Shown here: positions 15,642 to 23,008 of the stretch, piece by piece
Layout: each line of letters opens with the position of its first letter
Position numbering within the stretch: position 1 is the first letter of the stretch
Notes under the pieces: generated by a model
What the model was told of the DNA's origin: nothing
What the model saw: the letters and a program-made list of their open reading frames with translations, nothing else
The model's database searches: none
Made by a program: the position numbers and the translations under genes
DNA from: RGIG426 sp045643425
Lineage (GTDB): Bacteria; Bacillota; Clostridia; Oscillospirales; Acutalibacteraceae
Length of the DNA: 23,691 nt
Assembly (NCBI GenBank): GCA_045643425.1
Contig: JAZUKW010000070.1
Location: 1-23,691, forward strand
Direction: 5' to 3'

Positions 15642-16022
15642 TTAAGCGTCTTTTTTCAATTCTTCGGAGTGCCTTTTGAGCAATTCAAAGGTCTCGTCGC
15701 TCAAATCGTGTTCGATCTTGCAGGCATCCTTGGCGGCAACCTCGGGGGAGACACCGATGCGCTCGAGCATTTCGGCGATCACCACGTGCCGCTCATAGAT
15801 CCGCTCGGCGACCTCTTTGCCTTTTTCGGTGAGCCACACGCAGCTGCAGCCTTCTTTGACGATAATATAGCCGTCGAGCTTAAGACGAGCCAATCCGCGG
15901 CTGACAGAGGGTTTCGAGAAGCTCATGTATTCCGCAATATCGACGGCGTGGACGTGCGGCATTTGTTTGGAGAGAATGAGGATGGTTTCGAGGTACATCT
16001 CGCCGGATTCTAATAATCTCAC
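15642..16022 (-). CDS. DtxR-family metal-dependent regulator, MntR-sized with iron-type ligands
   Basis: A 126-residue DNA-binding repressor of the DtxR/MntR family, without the C-terminal SH3-like domain. The winged-helix part (about 8-72) contains the recognition helix FSKPSVSRGLARL (35-47). The dimerisation and metal-binding part (73-126) follows. The primary-site ligands read Met9, Glu12, His79, Cys101, Glu104 and His105. Met9 and Cys101 replace the Asp8 and Glu99 of B. subtilis MntR and match DtxR Met10 and Cys102, which suggests Fe(II) rather than Mn(II) sensing. The start is GTG with AAAGGGG (16032-16038) nine bases upstream. It has its own promoter and a strong terminator. Targets are not in evidence; autoregulation is possible. 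Confidence 0.88.
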   Translation of the reverse strand: MRLLESGEMYLETILILSKQMPHVHAVDIAEYMSFSKPSVSRGLARLKLDGYIIVKEGCSCVWLTEKGKEVAERIYERHVVIAEMLERIGVSPEVAAKDACKIEHDLSDETFELLKRHSEELKKDA

Positions 16023-16075
16023 AGTAGGAAGCCCCTTTCAAATTGAACGTAAAGTATAAATTCCTCATCGCAAAT

Positions 16076-16104
16076 ATTCTACCATAAAGAACCAAAAATG
16101 TCAA
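16076..16104 (-). promoter_or_regulatory. Promoter of the DtxR-family regulator gene (minus strand)
   Basis: Reading the minus strand, a consensus -35 TTGACA (16099-16104) and -10 TAGAAT (16076-16081) are separated by 17 bases. The transcript would carry a leader of about 45 bases before the GTG at 16022. Confidence 0.8.
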
Positions 16105-16129
16105 TTGTTTTTTCTTTTTTGATTTTTCG

Positions 16130-16336
16130 TCACATTTTTTTCTTTTTTAGTTTTTTCTTGTTGCCTTTTTCGTCCACGATATAGGTGTTGTCGAGCTGGG
16201 CGCGGAGGTTTTGGGTATAGCCGCGGATATATTCGGCGCGAAGCGCGGCTTGCTCGGCTTTTTCTTCCTCGGTCAGCCCGACTTCGCGGGATTTTTTCGC
16301 CAATTCGTTGATGCGGGCGATGCGTTCTTCGGTCAT
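16130..16336 (-). CDS. DUF896 family small protein (YnzC-like)
   Basis: A 68-residue protein of the DUF896 family, typified by B. subtilis YnzC, a small helical-hairpin protein of unclear function. The diagnostic segment is RIARINELAKKSREVGLTEEE (residues 5-25, given here as two helices), then RAEYIRGY. The C-terminus is a basic tail ending KKLKKKKM. The ATG at 16336 is preferred over an upstream in-frame ATG because GAGGTG lies six to seven bases before it and the extra upstream residues are hydrophobic and atypical. It is transcribed divergently from mtnN, with its own promoter. I see no terminator before the regulator promoter 26 bases on, so read-through is possible. Confidence 0.88.
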   Translation of the reverse strand: MTEERIARINELAKKSREVGLTEEEKAEQAALRAEYIRGYTQNLRAQLDNTYIVDEKGNKKKLKKKKM

Positions 16337-16355
16337 ATTTTTCACCTCGACGACC

Positions 16356-16384
16356 ACTATACCACAACTTTTCGCTTTTCGCAA
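16356..16384 (-). promoter_or_regulatory. Promoter of the DUF896 gene (minus strand)
   Basis: On the minus strand, -35 TTGCGA (16379-16384) and an extended -10 TGG-TATAGT (hexamer 16356-16361) are spaced 17 bases apart. It lies back to back with the mtnN promoter, with about 20 bases between the two -35 boxes. Confidence 0.65.
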
Positions 16385-16389
16385 GGCGT

Positions 16390-16406
16390 AAGTATATAAA
16401 ATACTT
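16390..16406. repeat. Palindrome between divergent promoters, candidate operator
   Basis: AAGTAT (16390-16395) and ATACTT (16401-16406) form a perfect 6-5-6 inverted repeat with the spacer ATAAA. It lies between the DUF896 and mtnN -35 boxes and overlaps the first two bases of the latter, a placement expected of an operator. The arms are short and AT-rich, so chance is possible. Confidence 0.4.
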
Positions 16407-16433
16407 GAAAAAAATAAAATAATATGATACAAT
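16405..16433 (+). promoter_or_regulatory. Promoter of the mtnN-to-trmD gene block
   Basis: The -35 box TTGAAA (16405-16410) and extended -10 TGA-TACAAT (hexamer 16428-16433) are 17 bases apart. It is the only clear promoter ahead of the six genes that end with trmD. Confidence 0.75.
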
Positions 16434-16465
16434 TACCGGTAAGTGTTTTATAAGGGGGAGTAGGC

Positions 16466-17167
16466 TTGAAATGGGGACTTATCGGCGCCATGGAGGAAGA
16501 GATCGCGGCGCTGTTGTCGGCGATGACCGACGTTGTATCCGAGACCGTCGCCGGCCGCGCGTATTATAGCGGTAAGTTGGGTTCTGCCGACGTGGTGCTG
16601 ACACAATGCGGCGTCGGCAAGGTGTGCGCGGCAATGGCGGCGCAGATCCTCGTTGACCGCTACCGTGTGGACGCGCTCGTCAACACCGGTGTTGCCGGCG
16701 GGCTTGCCAAAGGCCTGCAGGTGGGGGACATCGTGCTTTCCGAATCGGCGCTCCACCACGATTTTGACATTACGGCGTTCGGCCACGTCCGCGGCTATAT
16801 CGGCGGCGGAGGGGACGATACCGTGCCTACCCGCTTTTATGCCGATCGCGCGCTGATTGACCGCTTTATGAAAGGCGCCGAAAACAAGACCGGCCACCGC
16901 GTGCTTTGCGGGACGGTGGCAAGCGGCGACGTGTTCGTGGACGATACGGCGCTGAAGCTTCAGATCCGCGACGAATTCGACGCGACCGTTGCCGAAATGG
17001 AGGGCGCGGCCGTCGCCCAGGTCGCGACCGCGAACGGTGTTCCGTTCCTCATCGTCCGCGAGGTGTCCGATCTGGCGGAAAACGATGCCGCCGGTTGTTC
17101 GGACAACTTTTTGGAAAAAGCCGCCAGGCGCTCGGCAAAGCTGCTGATCGCCATGGTGAACGTATAA
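16466..17167 (+). CDS. mtnN: 5'-methylthioadenosine/S-adenosylhomocysteine nucleosidase
   Basis: This enzyme hydrolyses methylthioadenosine and S-adenosylhomocysteine to adenine and the thiosugar, feeding methionine salvage, SAM detoxification and S-ribosylhomocysteine formation. It has 233 residues, the usual length. The N-terminus KWGLIGAMEEE places Glu12 exactly as in the E. coli enzyme. The substrate-binding EMEG motif carries Glu179, and the catalytic Asp202 is in SDLAEN. The GVAGGL segment (75-80) is part of the nucleoside phosphorylase fold. The start is TTG with AAGGGGGAG at 16453-16460; no alternative gives the family N-terminus. It is the first gene of the second block and is divergent from the DUF896 gene. 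Confidence 0.96.
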   Translation: MKWGLIGAMEEEIAALLSAMTDVVSETVAGRAYYSGKLGSADVVLTQCGVGKVCAAMAAQILVDRYRVDALVNTGVAGGLAKGLQVGDIVLSESALHHDFDITAFGHVRGYIGGGGDDTVPTRFYADRALIDRFMKGAENKTGHRVLCGTVASGDVFVDDTALKLQIRDEFDATVAEMEGAAVAQVATANGVPFLIVREVSDLAENDAAGCSDNFLEKAARRSAKLLIAMVNV

Positions 17168-17198
17168 ACGAGTAAAAACAGAAAGCGAGGGAAACCTT

Positions 17199-18590
17199 AT
17201 GCAAGAAATTAAAATAAACCCCCATACGAACGTATTGGAGCAAGACCCGTACAGCTTTGAGCTGCAAAACGTGCAGGAGCCGGAGCTGTTCCGCGAGATG
17301 TTCCCGTATACGGAAGTGCCGAAGATCGCTTACAACTTCCGCCGCGTGCCGATGAATATGCCGGAGCATATCTATATCACCGACACCACCTTCCGCGACG
17401 GCCAGCAATCCCGCACGCCGTATACCACGAAGCAGATGGTGGACATCTACAAGATGCTCCATCGCCTTGGCGGTAAAAAGGGCATCATCCGTCAGACCGA
17501 GTTTTTCGTTTATTCCGAGAAAGATCGCGCCGCGCTGCAGGAGTGTATGGATCTCGGCTACGATTTCCCGGAGATCACGACGTGGATTCGCGCCTCCAAA
17601 AAGGACTTTGAGCTGGTGCGCAACCTGAACATCCCCGAAACGGGTATTCTCGTCAGCTGCTCCGACTACCACATCTTCCGCAAGATGAAGCTCAACCGCA
17701 AGCAGGCGATGGATAAATACCTCGCCGTGGTGGAGGAAGCGATCCAGGCGGGGCTTCGTCCGCGCTGTCACTTTGAGGACATCACCCGCGCCGACTTTTA
17801 CGGCTTTGTGGTGCCGTTTGCGACCGAGCTTATGAAGCTGTCCGACCGTTACGGTGTGCCGGTGAAAATTCGCGCGTGCGATACGATGGGCTACGGTGTG
17901 CCGTTTGCGGGCGTGTCGCTGCCGCGTTCGGTGTCGGGTATCATTTACGGTTTACAGCAGTATTCCGGCGTGCCGAGCGAGATGATCGAATGGCACGGCC
18001 ACAACGATTTCTATAAAGGCGTTGCCAACGCGTCTACCGCGTGGCTGTACGGTGCGGGCGCGGTCAACTGCTCGCTGCTCGGTATCGGCGAGCGCACCGG
18101 CAACGTGCCGCTGGAGGCGATGGTGTTCGAGTATGCCTCGCTTAAGGGCACGATGGACGGCATGGACCCGACGGTCATCACCGAAATCGCCGACTATATC
18201 GTGAAAGAGACCAACTACGATCTGCCGCCGATGACCCCGTTCGTCGGCTCGCACTTTAACCTCACTCGTGCCGGCATCCACGCGGATGGCCTGCTGAAAG
18301 ATGAGGAGATCTATAACATTTTCGATACCAAAACCCTGCTTAACCGCCCCGCTTCGGTCGCGGTGAGCAACACGTCCGGTCTCGCCGGCGTCGCCTGCTG
18401 GATCAACCAATTTTTCCGCCTGCCGGATGACGAGCTGGTCGCCAAAAACGATCCGCTGGTCGTTTCGATCAAAGAGTGGGTGGACGAGGAGTACGAGCAA
18501 GGCCGTATCTCGATGATCAGCGACGACGAGCTGCTCGAAAAGGTGCGCGAATCCAAAGATCCGCGCTTTGCGAAACTCTGCAAAAAATAA
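17199..18590 (+). CDS. DRE-TIM metallolyase-family acyltransferase, probable Re-citrate synthase
   Basis: A 463-residue enzyme of the HMGL-like TIM-barrel family, which condenses acetyl-CoA with 2-oxo acids. The first signature is DTTFRDGQQ (62-70), giving the catalytic Arg66 and metal ligand Asp67. The metal histidines are His266 and His268 in EWHGHND, and GIGERTGN (295-302) is the second signature. The N-terminal 55 residues, HFEDITRAD and RACDTMGYGVP resemble the Re-citrate synthase branch known from Clostridium kluyveri rather than LeuA. The regulatory C-terminal LeuA domain of isopropylmalate synthase is missing, and no leucine genes are nearby. It would make citrate from oxaloacetate for glutamate synthesis in an anaerobe lacking the Si-enzyme. 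Homocitrate or isopropylmalate synthase activity remains possible. Confidence 0.75.
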   Translation: MQEIKINPHTNVLEQDPYSFELQNVQEPELFREMFPYTEVPKIAYNFRRVPMNMPEHIYITDTTFRDGQQSRTPYTTKQMVDIYKMLHRLGGKKGIIRQTEFFVYSEKDRAALQECMDLGYDFPEITTWIRASKKDFELVRNLNIPETGILVSCSDYHIFRKMKLNRKQAMDKYLAVVEEAIQAGLRPRCHFEDITRADFYGFVVPFATELMKLSDRYGVPVKIRACDTMGYGVPFAGVSLPRSVSGIIYGLQQYSGVPSEMIEWHGHNDFYKGVANASTAWLYGAGAVNCSLLGIGERTGNVPLEAMVFEYASLKGTMDGMDPTVITEIADYIVKETNYDLPPMTPFVGSHFNLTRAGIHADGLLKDEEIYNIFDTKTLLNRPASVAVSNTSGLAGVACWINQFFRLPDDELVAKNDPLVVSIKEWVDEEYEQGRISMISDDELLEKVRESKDPRFAKLCKK

Positions 18591-18605
18591 AAAGGGGATA
18601 TTTCG

Positions 18606-20330
18606 ATGAAAACGCTTTCGATCGAAGAACAATACGCGCTTTGGTGCGAAAACGCGGCGGATGACGCCGATTTGGGCGAGGAGCTGCGCTCTGTTGCCGG
18701 AAACGACGAGGAGATCCGCGACCGCTTTTATCGCGAACTCGCGTTCGGAACGGGCGGCCTGCGCGGCGTTCTCGGCGCGGGCTGTAACCGTATGAATATC
18801 TACACGATCCGCCGCACGACCAAAGGACTTGTGGACTTTCTGAAAGCGCATTACGCGGCGGCTTCGGTCGCAATTTCCTACGATTCCCGCGTGAAATCCG
18901 ACCTCTTCGCGAAAGAGTCGGCGCGGGTGCTCGCGAGCGCGGGCGTGCGCGTTTTTATCGTGCCGGAGCTTGCGCCGACGCCGGTTTTGTCGTTTATGGT
19001 GCGCGAGCTCGGTTGTCAGGCGGGCATTATGGTCACCGCGTCGCACAACCCCGCGAAATACAACGGCTACAAGTGCTACGGTGAGGACGGCGGTCAGATG
19101 ACCGAGGTTGCCGCCGGCGAGGTGATGGATGCTATCGCCCGGCACGATATGTTCGAGAAAACCGACCTGCTCTCGTTCGACGAGGCGGTGGAACAAGGCC
19201 TCGTGACCGTGGTGGGAGACGAGCTGATGAACGCCTTTCTCGACCGCGTGCAGACCCAGCAAATTCATAAAGACGTGTGCGCAAAGGCCGGACTTTCGGT
19301 GATTTACACGCCGCTTCACGGCGCGGGCAACAAGCCGGTGCGCGCGATTTTAGACCGTATCGGGCTTAAAAACGTCACCGTCGTGTCGGAGCAGGAGCTG
19401 CCGAACGGCAACTTCCCGACCGCGCCGTATCCGAACCCGGAAATTCGCCAGAGCTTCGAGTGCGCAATGGCGCTTTCCAAAACCGTTCCCGCGGATTTGC
19501 TGCTTGCGACCGACCCCGACTGCGACCGCGTGGGTATCGCCGTGAAAGACGGCGACGATTTCACCCTGCTGTCCGGCAACGAGGTGGGCTGCCTGCTTTT
19601 AAACTATATTCTGTCTTCCCGTCAAGCGGAGGGGACGCTGCCCGCAAATCCCGTCGCGGTGAGTACCATCGTGTCGTCTAAGATGACCGCCGCGATCGCC
19701 CGAAAATACGGGTGCGAAATGCGCTACGTGCTGACCGGATTCAAGTATATCGGCGAGCAGATCACCGCGCTGTCCGATGCGGGCACGCCCGAGCGCTATC
19801 AGCTCGGTTTTGAAGAAAGCTACGGCTATCTCGCCGGCACCCATGCCCGCGACAAGGACGCGGTGGTCGCGTCGATGCTGATTTGCGAAATGGCGTCTTA
19901 CTATCGCTTGCAGAGCAAGTCGCTTTTAGACGTGCTTTGCGAGTTGTACGCCGAGTTCGGCGTGTATGAGCATCAAATGCTCAACGTGATGTTTGAGGGC
20001 GAAAAGGGTATGTACGCGATGCGCGATTTGATGGCAAAGCTGCGTGCCGATTTTCCGAAATCGCTCGGCGACAAAAAGACCGTGCGGTTTGCCGACTACG
20101 GCGCGCGCGAGTCGCTGGACGTCGTGACCGGCCAAAAAACGCCGATCACACTGCCGCAGTCGGAGGTGCTGGTCTTTGATTTGGAGGACAACGCGAGCGT
20201 GATCGTTCGCCCGTCCGGAACCGAGCCGAAGGTGAAAGCCTATATCACCGCCACCGGAAAGACCCGCGAGGAAGCGGTGGCGCTTGCCGAACGGCTTAAA
20301 GCGGATGCCAAGTCGTTGATCGAAGGATAA
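18606..20330 (+). CDS. Phosphoglucomutase/phosphomannomutase (alpha-D-phosphohexomutase)
   Basis: A 574-residue cytoplasmic mutase that interconverts hexose 1- and 6-phosphates, most likely glucose (PgcA type), supplying UDP-glucose and glycogen or envelope sugars. Motifs in order are the N-terminal FGTGGLRG (47-54), the phosphoserine loop TASHNP with Ser146, the metal loop DPDCDR (303-308), the sugar-binding loop GFEESYG (401-407) and the phosphate-binding RPSGTEPK (535-542). The length fits the Firmicutes PgcA group rather than GlmM (about 450). It is 15 bases after the Re-citrate-synthase-like gene and 12 before the CDF gene. Glucose versus mannose specificity cannot be fixed from sequence alone. 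Confidence 0.93.
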   Translation: MKTLSIEEQYALWCENAADDADLGEELRSVAGNDEEIRDRFYRELAFGTGGLRGVLGAGCNRMNIYTIRRTTKGLVDFLKAHYAAASVAISYDSRVKSDLFAKESARVLASAGVRVFIVPELAPTPVLSFMVRELGCQAGIMVTASHNPAKYNGYKCYGEDGGQMTEVAAGEVMDAIARHDMFEKTDLLSFDEAVEQGLVTVVGDELMNAFLDRVQTQQIHKDVCAKAGLSVIYTPLHGAGNKPVRAILDRIGLKNVTVVSEQELPNGNFPTAPYPNPEIRQSFECAMALSKTVPADLLLATDPDCDRVGIAVKDGDDFTLLSGNEVGCLLLNYILSSRQAEGTLPANPVAVSTIVSSKMTAAIARKYGCEMRYVLTGFKYIGEQITALSDAGTPERYQLGFEESYGYLAGTHARDKDAVVASMLICEMASYYRLQSKSLLDVLCELYAEFGVYEHQMLNVMFEGEKGMYAMRDLMAKLRADFPKSLGDKKTVRFADYGARESLDVVTGQKTPITLPQSEVLVFDLEDNASVIVRPSGTEPKVKAYITATGKTREEAVALAERLKADAKSLIEG

Positions 20331-20342
20331 GAGGGGAGTATT

Positions 20343-21509
20343 ATGACGAATTTTTTGATTCGTTGTTTTGTAAAAAATTCAGAGAACGTGAAAGACCCGA
20401 CCGTGCGCTCGGCGTACGGTAAGTTGGCGGGCACGTGCGGTATCGCCGCGAACGTGTTGCTGTTTTTGGGCAAGCTGTTTGCCGGTGTGCTGTCCGGCGC
20501 GGTTTCCGTGATCGCGGACGCGTTCAACAACCTGTCGGATGCGGCATCCGCGGTGATCACGCTGCTCGGATTCAAGCTGGCGGAAGCGCCGCCGGATGAC
20601 GAGCACCCGTTCGGCCACGGGAGAATGGAATATCTGTCCGGCTTGATCCTCGGCGTGCTGATCCTGCTTGCCGGTTTTGAGCTGGGAAAATCTTCCGTGG
20701 GGAAAATCATTCACCCGGAAGCCACCGATGCTTCGTGGCTGGCGCTGGGAATCCTGATCGCCGCGATCGTGGTGAAGCTGTGGATGGCGCTGTTTTATAA
20801 GAACATTGGCACGCGCATTAGTTCCGATACCGTGCTCGCTACCGGCAAAGACAGCCGCAACGACGTGCTTTCCACCTCGTTCGTGCTGGTGGCGGTGCTT
20901 GTGGAAAAATTCCTCGGGCTTAAAATCGACGGCTACGTGGGACTTTTGGTGGCGGCGTTGGTGCTGGTCACCGGCATTTCGGTGATCAAAGAAAGCGTGT
21001 CGCCGCTTTTAGGTCAAGCACCCGACCCCGAAATGGTGGAGGCGATCCGCGAGATGGTGCTGTCCTACGACGGCGTCGTGGGTATCCACGATCTGATGGT
21101 GCATAACTACGGCCCGGGGCGTGTGATCATTTCGCTTCACGCGGAGGTCCCCGCCCACGAGGATGTTTTAAAAAGCCACGACGTTATCGACTGTATCGAG
21201 GCGGATATGATGGAGCGATTCCATGCCGTCGCCTGCATCCACATGGATCCCGTCGAGGTGGGCAACGAGGAGGTCGATCGCTTAAAGGTCTTGACCGAGA
21301 CGGTGCTCGGCGATATTGACACGCGTCTCTCGCTGCACGATTTTCGCGTTGTGTTCGGCGAGACGCATACGAACGTGCTGTTCGACGTGGTGATCCCCTT
21401 CGGCTATGAGGGAGAGGCCACGCTCAAGGACGAGATCCAGCGGCGGCTGCGGATGACCGATCCGCGTTTGAACGTCGTTTGTAAGCAGGAACACCAATAC
21501 CACGGATAA
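20343..21509 (+). CDS. Cation diffusion facilitator (CDF) family metal exporter
   Basis: A 388-residue proton-coupled divalent metal exporter. Helices are predicted at about 29-50, 52-78, 97-118, 132-152, 173-193 and 197-215, followed by a cytoplasmic domain (about 217-388) with the HDLMVHNYGPGRVIISLHAEVP ferredoxin-like pattern (split across 240-261). The transport site reads Asn62-x3-Asp66 in helix 2 and Asp170-x3-Asp174 in helix 5. It lacks the His of zinc-type CDF proteins, which points to manganese (MntE-like) or iron. The cytoplasmic domain is long, with an additional C-terminal part beyond residue 300. It starts 12 bases after the mutase, with GAGGGGAG as ribosome binding site. Substrate is inferred only from the ligand set. 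Confidence 0.88.
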   Translation: MTNFLIRCFVKNSENVKDPTVRSAYGKLAGTCGIAANVLLFLGKLFAGVLSGAVSVIADAFNNLSDAASAVITLLGFKLAEAPPDDEHPFGHGRMEYLSGLILGVLILLAGFELGKSSVGKIIHPEATDASWLALGILIAAIVVKLWMALFYKNIGTRISSDTVLATGKDSRNDVLSTSFVLVAVLVEKFLGLKIDGYVGLLVAALVLVTGISVIKESVSPLLGQAPDPEMVEAIREMVLSYDGVVGIHDLMVHNYGPGRVIISLHAEVPAHEDVLKSHDVIDCIEADMMERFHAVACIHMDPVEVGNEEVDRLKVLTETVLGDIDTRLSLHDFRVVFGETHTNVLFDVVIPFGYEGEATLKDEIQRRLRMTDPRLNVVCKQEHQYHG

Positions 21510-21520
21510 GGAGTAAAACG

Positions 21521-22042
21521 ATGCCGAAAAAACCTTTTCTGGAAGCGGGCAAAGTGGTGGGAACCCACGGCGTCCACGGCGAAATGCGCATGGAATGCTG
21601 GTGTGACGGCCCGGAAACGCTGTCCAAGATCCATACGCTGTATTTGGACGAGGGCGGAAGCCAATCGGTGAAAATCCAAGCACGCCCCCACAAATCCATG
21701 GTTCTTCTTAAAGTGGAGGGTGTGGATACCGTTGACCAGGCGGAGACGTACCGCGGCCGCGTGTTATACCTTTCCCGCAAGGATGTAAAGCTGCCGGAGG
21801 GACGCTATTTTATCAGCGATATTATCGGGCTTGAGGTGAGAGACGCCGCCACCGGTCAGGTGTACGGCGAGATTTTCGACGTGTCGACCATCGGTATTCG
21901 CAACTTGTATCACGTGAAGGTGGCGGACACCGGGTGCGAGGCGATGATTCCCGCTGTGCCGGAATTCGTGAACAACGTGGACGTGGACGGCGGTTTTATT
22001 GAAATTACCCCCATAAAAGGACTTTTGTACGATGAGGATTGA
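21521..22042 (+). CDS. rimM: 16S rRNA processing/30S maturation factor RimM
   Basis: RimM assists 30S subunit assembly, acting on the head around S19. It has 173 residues, the normal length. The N-terminal RimM domain starts with EAGKVVGTHGVHGEMR (8-23). The C-terminal PRC-barrel begins at YFISDIIGLEV (96-106) and contains the conserved LYHVKV and MIPAVPEFV stretches. AAGGAG overlaps the stop codon of the CDF gene and serves as ribosome binding site. The last 11 bases overlap trmD, indicating translational coupling. In most Firmicutes rpsP lies just upstream; here a metal exporter does. Confidence 0.96.
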   Translation: MPKKPFLEAGKVVGTHGVHGEMRMECWCDGPETLSKIHTLYLDEGGSQSVKIQARPHKSMVLLKVEGVDTVDQAETYRGRVLYLSRKDVKLPEGRYFISDIIGLEVRDAATGQVYGEIFDVSTIGIRNLYHVKVADTGCEAMIPAVPEFVNNVDVDGGFIEITPIKGLLYDED

Positions 22043-22793
22043 CGTTTTAACGCTGTTTGACGAGATGTGCGATCGGGTGCTTTCCGAAAGTATTCTCGGC
22101 AGAGCACAGAAAAAAGGAGTTCTGACGGTCAAGTGCCACCAGATCCGCGATTATACGACCAACCGCCAAAACCAGGTGGACGATTACCCTTACGGCGGCG
22201 GGCAGGGAATGATCCTCAACGCCCAGCCGGTGGCGGATTGCTTTCGCGCCGTGTGCGAGGAGGTGGGCTGCCGCCCGCACCTCATTTATATGTCGCCGCA
22301 GGGGAAGACGCTGACCCAACAGCGGGCGCTGGAGCTGTCGAAAATGGACAATATCTGCGTGCTGTGCGGTCATTACGAGGGAATCGACGAGCGCATTATC
22401 GACGCGTTCGTGGACGAACAGATCTCGATCGGCGACTACGTTTTGCCCGGCGGCGAGCTGCCGGCGCTGGTGCTGGTTGACTGCATTTCGCGTATGGTTC
22501 CCGGCGTGCTGTCGGAGGATGCGTGCTTTGAGGATGAAAGCCACTTTTCCGGGCTTTTAGAATATCCGCAATACACCCGTCCCGCTGTGTGGGAGGGGAG
22601 AGAAGTGCCGGATGTGCTGCTCACCGGCCACCATGCCAATATCCAAAAATGGCGTCATGAGCAGTCGCTTTTACGCACCGCGGCTCACCGCCCCGATATG
22701 CTCGAACGGGCTGATTTGACCGACAAGGATCGCGCTTTTTTGGAAAAAAACGCCGAAAAGGACGAAACCGCCGCCGAATCGGACGAGAATTGA
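22032..22793 (+). CDS. trmD: tRNA (guanine37-N1)-methyltransferase TrmD
   Basis: TrmD methylates G37 next to the anticodon to prevent frameshifting. It is a SPOUT enzyme with a trefoil knot that binds SAM. It has 253 residues. Family motifs are DYPYGGGQGM (51-60), GHYEGIDERI (113-122), IGDYVLPGGELP (133-144, the knot) and EYPQYTRP (177-184). The C-terminal helices end in an acidic tail. The ATG lies inside rimM, with AAAGGAC at 22016-22022 upstream. rplS, the usual next gene, is absent; ptsH with its own promoter follows after about 215 bases. The intergenic stretch contains only a weak 6-bp hairpin at 22811-22828. Confidence 0.97.
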   Translation: MRIDVLTLFDEMCDRVLSESILGRAQKKGVLTVKCHQIRDYTTNRQNQVDDYPYGGGQGMILNAQPVADCFRAVCEEVGCRPHLIYMSPQGKTLTQQRALELSKMDNICVLCGHYEGIDERIIDAFVDEQISIGDYVLPGGELPALVLVDCISRMVPGVLSEDACFEDESHFSGLLEYPQYTRPAVWEGREVPDVLLTGHHANIQKWRHEQSLLRTAAHRPDMLERADLTDKDRAFLEKNAEKDETAAESDEN

Positions 22794-22919
22794 CGGCGTG
22801 TCGCACAAAAACAAGCTGATTTGCTTGTAATTATTCACAAAACTTGCGGCTGCGCTATGGGAAATTTGTTGCACTTATACAAAAATGTATTATCGGTTGG
22901 TTTGTTTGTCGAAAATGCG

Positions 22920-22947
22920 TTGACGAAACAGGCTTTTGTGGTATAAT
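22920..22947 (+). promoter_or_regulatory. Promoter of ptsH
   Basis: The -35 box TTGACG (22920-22925) and a perfect extended -10 TGG-TATAAT (hexamer 22942-22947) are 16 bases apart. The leader to the ATG is about 55 bases. Confidence 0.8.
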
Positions 22948-23008
22948 AGTAATATAAAATCTGAGGCAGAAAAAGGCGTTGCCTTGCTACGAAAAGGAGA
23001 TTTCGCTT

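Noticed and set aside
16041..16066. Imperfect palindrome in the leader of the DtxR-family gene as an autoregulatory operator
   Set aside because: Only about six of nine positions match between the arms and it does not resemble known DtxR or MntR boxes; too weak to annotate.
17199..18590. Annotation as 2-isopropylmalate synthase (leuA)
   Set aside because: The C-terminal regulatory LeuA domain is missing, the N-terminal extension fits the Re-citrate synthase branch, and no leucine biosynthesis gene is nearby.
22811..22828. Small hairpin ACAAGC/GCTTGT downstream of trmD as a terminator
   Set aside because: Only six base pairs and no T run follow; it does not meet the pattern of the other terminators here.
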